Positions 62,229 through 64,000 of a stretch of DNA of 64,000 nucleotides are shown here, in pieces. Location of the stretch: contig NZ_AP019309.1 in the NCBI RefSeq assembly GCF_003925875.1, positions 1,674,001 through 1,738,000 on the forward strand, in the 5' to 3' direction. Positions within the stretch are counted from its first letter, which is position 1. Each line of letters begins with the position of its first letter. The DNA is from Intestinibaculum porci (GTDB lineage: Bacteria; Bacillota_I; Bacilli_A; Erysipelotrichales; Coprobacillaceae). The translations under genes and the position numbers were made by a program. The notes beneath the pieces are model-generated. The model was given only the letters and a program-made list of their open reading frames with translations. It searched no databases and had not been told where the DNA came from.

Positions 62229-64000
62229 CTATTTCGCCAAAGCGTTTTCTAAGACGGTATCAATATGATCCGCTAAGATAATCTTAAGATCTTTACGGAC
62301 AGATTCTGGAATATCATCGATATCCTTTTCATTATCCTTTGGAATAATGATCGTTGAAATACCAGAGCGGTGTGCAGAAATAGATTTTTCCTTTAATCCG
62401 CCAATTGGTAAGACTTCACCCGTTAAGGTAATTTCACCAGTCATCGCCACATCGTTACGTACTGGCGTTTTGGTGAATGATGAATAGAGCGCGGTTGTTA
62501 AAGTGACCCCGGCACTTGGTCCATCTTTCTTGACCGCCCCTTCTGGGACATGAATATGAATATCCTGTTTTTCGAAATCTTTTTCACTTAAGCCATATTT
62601 TTCCGCATTCGCTTTCATATAGTCTAAGGCGATCGAAGCGGATTCTTTCATGACATCCCCTAACTGGCCTGTCACAATAAATTTGCCAGAACCTGGGAAG
62701 TGGTTCACTTCAATCGGCAGAATATCGCCGCCAAACTGCGTCCAGGCTAAGCCTGTGACAACACCAATCTGGTTTTCTTTCATCTTCTTTGTATGATCGA
62801 AGATCGCTTTGCCTAAGTAACCTTCCAGATCTTCCACCTTAATGGTGATATTATCTGGATGATCTTTTAAGATTTTTAAGACAGATTTACGCATCAGCGC
62901 TGCGATCAGACGTTCTAACTGACGCACCCCAGCTTCACGGGTGTAATGCTGGATGATGTACATAATGGTCTCATCTTCAATAGTGATCTGTTCTGGTTTA
63001 AGGCCATGTACTTTCAATTCTTTAGGAATGAGATGACGACGGGCAATTTCCACCTTTTCCTGTTCCGTATAAGAAGAAAGTTCGATAATTTCGAGACGGT
63101 CTCTTAATGGTCCCGGAATGGTGCTTAAATCATTGGCTGTTGCAATGAATAAGACCTGTGATAAATCATAGGGTTCCTCGATATAATTATCAGAGAAGAA
63201 TGAGTTCTGCTCAGGGTCTAAGACTTCCAGCATCGCAGCTGTAGGATCACCTTTGTAGTCGCTCGCCATCTTATCAATTTCATCTAATAAGAAAACCGGA
63301 TTGACGACACCGGCACGTTTCATGCCCTGAATAATACGACCAGGCATTGAGCCTAAGTACGTACGACGATGACCACGGATTTCTGATTCATCAGTAACGC
63401 CGCCTAAGGATGCTTTCACAAACTTACGGCCTAAAGCATGGGCAATCGATTTTGCAATCGAAGTTTTCCCGGTTCCTGGCGGACCGACTAAACAGATAAT
63501 TGGCGCATTGAGTGACTGCGTCATCTGTTTCACTGCTAAGTGTTCCACGATTCTTTCTTTTGGTTTTTTCAGACCATAATGATCACCATCTAAGATCGCT
63601 TCAACATCGGCGATGTCTTGATTATCTTCGGTCTTTTCCCACCAAGGAAGTTTGATCACCCAGTCAATGTAAGTGCGGATGACATTGGCTTCTGGGGAAG
63701 AGGCTGGCATCATTTCATAACGCGTTAATTCTTCTGTTAACTTGTCTTTGATATTTTGTGGATAAGGGTTTTCCTTGATCTTTTTACGGATCGCATCGAC
63801 ATCATCTTCGCCGTTAGGAACATCCCCTAATTCTTCTTTAATCGCTTTTAGACGTTCACGTAAGTAGAATTCCTTCTGATTTTCATCGATAGATTTCTTA
63901 ACTTTTTCGTTGATCGTTGATTCGATTTCATTAATTGTCTTTTCTTTCTGCATGCTTGCAAGAACTAATAAAAGACGTTTATTGATATCGGCTTCTTCTA
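62229..64000 (-). CDS. lon: ATP-dependent Lon protease, C-terminal part (cut by window edge)
   Basis: The open frame runs beyond 64000. Visible are the end of the N-terminal helical region (YLRERLKAIKEELGD), the AAA+ module with Walker A GPPGTGKTSIAKS and Walker B VFLLDEIDKM, and the protease domain with catalytic Ser in KKDGPSAGVTLTTAL and Lys in GGLKEKSISAHRSG. Lon degrades damaged and regulatory proteins in the cytoplasm. About 590 codons are inside the window. Confidence 0.97.
   Translation of the reverse strand, partial: EEADINKRLLLVLASMQKEKTINEIESTINEKVKKSIDENQKEFYLRERLKAIKEELGDVPNGEDDVDAIRKKIKENPYPQNIKDKLTEELTRYEMMPASSPEANVIRTYIDWVIKLPWWEKTEDNQDIADVEAILDGDHYGLKKPKERIVEHLAVKQMTQSLNAPIICLVGPPGTGKTSIAKSIAHALGRKFVKASLGGVTDESEIRGHRRTYLGSMPGRIIQGMKRAGVVNPVFLLDEIDKMASDYKGDPTAAMLEVLDPEQNSFFSDNYIEEPYDLSQVLFIATANDLSTIPGPLRDRLEIIELSSYTEQEKVEIARRHLIPKELKVHGLKPEQITIEDETIMYIIQHYTREAGVRQLERLIAALMRKSVLKILKDHPDNITIKVEDLEGYLGKAIFDHTKKMKENQIGVVTGLAWTQFGGDILPIEVNHFPGSGKFIVTGQLGDVMKESASIALDYMKANAEKYGLSEKDFEKQDIHIHVPEGAVKKDGPSAGVTLTTALYSSFTKTPVRNDVAMTGEITLTGEVLPIGGLKEKSISAHRSGISTIIIPKDNEKDIDDIPESVRKDLKIILADHIDTVLENALAK

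Noticed and set aside
1-64000. tRNA, rRNA or CRISPR loci
   Set aside because: Scanned by eye; no cloverleaf with a TTCRANNC arm, rRNA signature or spacer array was noticed. A tRNAscan/Infernal run would be decisive.

Overview
The window is a low-GC Firmicutes chromosome segment. Every gene I accept lies on the minus strand, so transcription runs from high to low coordinates. Gene order follows Bacillus subtilis over long stretches: rpsB-tsf-pyrH-frr-uppS-cdsA-dxr-rseP-polC-rimP-nusA-ylxR-ylxQ-infB-rbfA; pbp-rpmG-(metallo-beta-lactamase gene)-comG-efp-yqhY-nusB-xseA-xseB-ispA-dxs-tlyA-recN; xerD-deoB; lon-engB; valS-radC-mreC-mreD. PolC, YlxR/YlxQ, a T-box leader and a comG competence operon all fit Firmicutes. 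The absence of mreB between radC and mreC, and the fused layout of several blocks, suggest an Erysipelotrichia-like gut bacterium. That lineage is inference; no database search was possible.

Layout: 1-9,821 holds the start of deoB, xerD, a Y-family polymerase, recN, tlyA, dxs, ispA, xseB, xseA, nusB and yqhY. 9,900-11,696 is a 1.8-kb IscB (OMEGA nuclease) element with IS200/IS605-like end hairpins, sitting between yqhY and the terminator of efp. 11,738-16,157 holds efp and a complete seven-gene comG pilus operon; its comGF has no recognisable start codon. 16,397-17,518 is a secreted CAP-domain protein. 17,648-21,957 is a degraded mobile island bounded by imperfect inverted repeats: a broken IS4-family transposase, a frameshifted ribbon-helix-helix gene, a truncated unknown gene, a second and quite different IscB, and a plus-strand small-RNA candidate. 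21,956-37,727 is housekeeping: rpmG, a class B PBP, lepA, acpS, trmB, a pseudouridine synthase, nagA and the nusA-infB-rbfA operon. 37,924-49,601 is polC back to rpsB.

49,750-54,300 is an AT-rich accessory patch: a two-ORF locus joined across a nine-A run with an acidic DDYS repeat tail, a small membrane protein, and a frameshifted secreted protein. 54,459-64,000 returns to core genes: mreD, mreC, radC, valS with a T-box leader, a phosphoesterase, engB and lon (cut by the window end). Immediately upstream of radC, overlapping it by one base, is a 54-codon ORF with a textbook double-glycine secretion leader. I consider it the most interesting unannotated gene here.

Functionally the core blocks cover translation (S2, Ts, RRF, IF2, EF-P, EF4), the MEP isoprenoid route (Dxs, Dxr, IspA, UppS), envelope elongation (PBP, MreC, MreD, CdsA), DNA repair and transformation (RecN, XseAB, RadC, ComG). 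Other points of note are an arginine at the tip position of the EF-P modification loop, and several genes broken by one base at A-runs. Those breaks may be real decay, slippage, or sequencing error.
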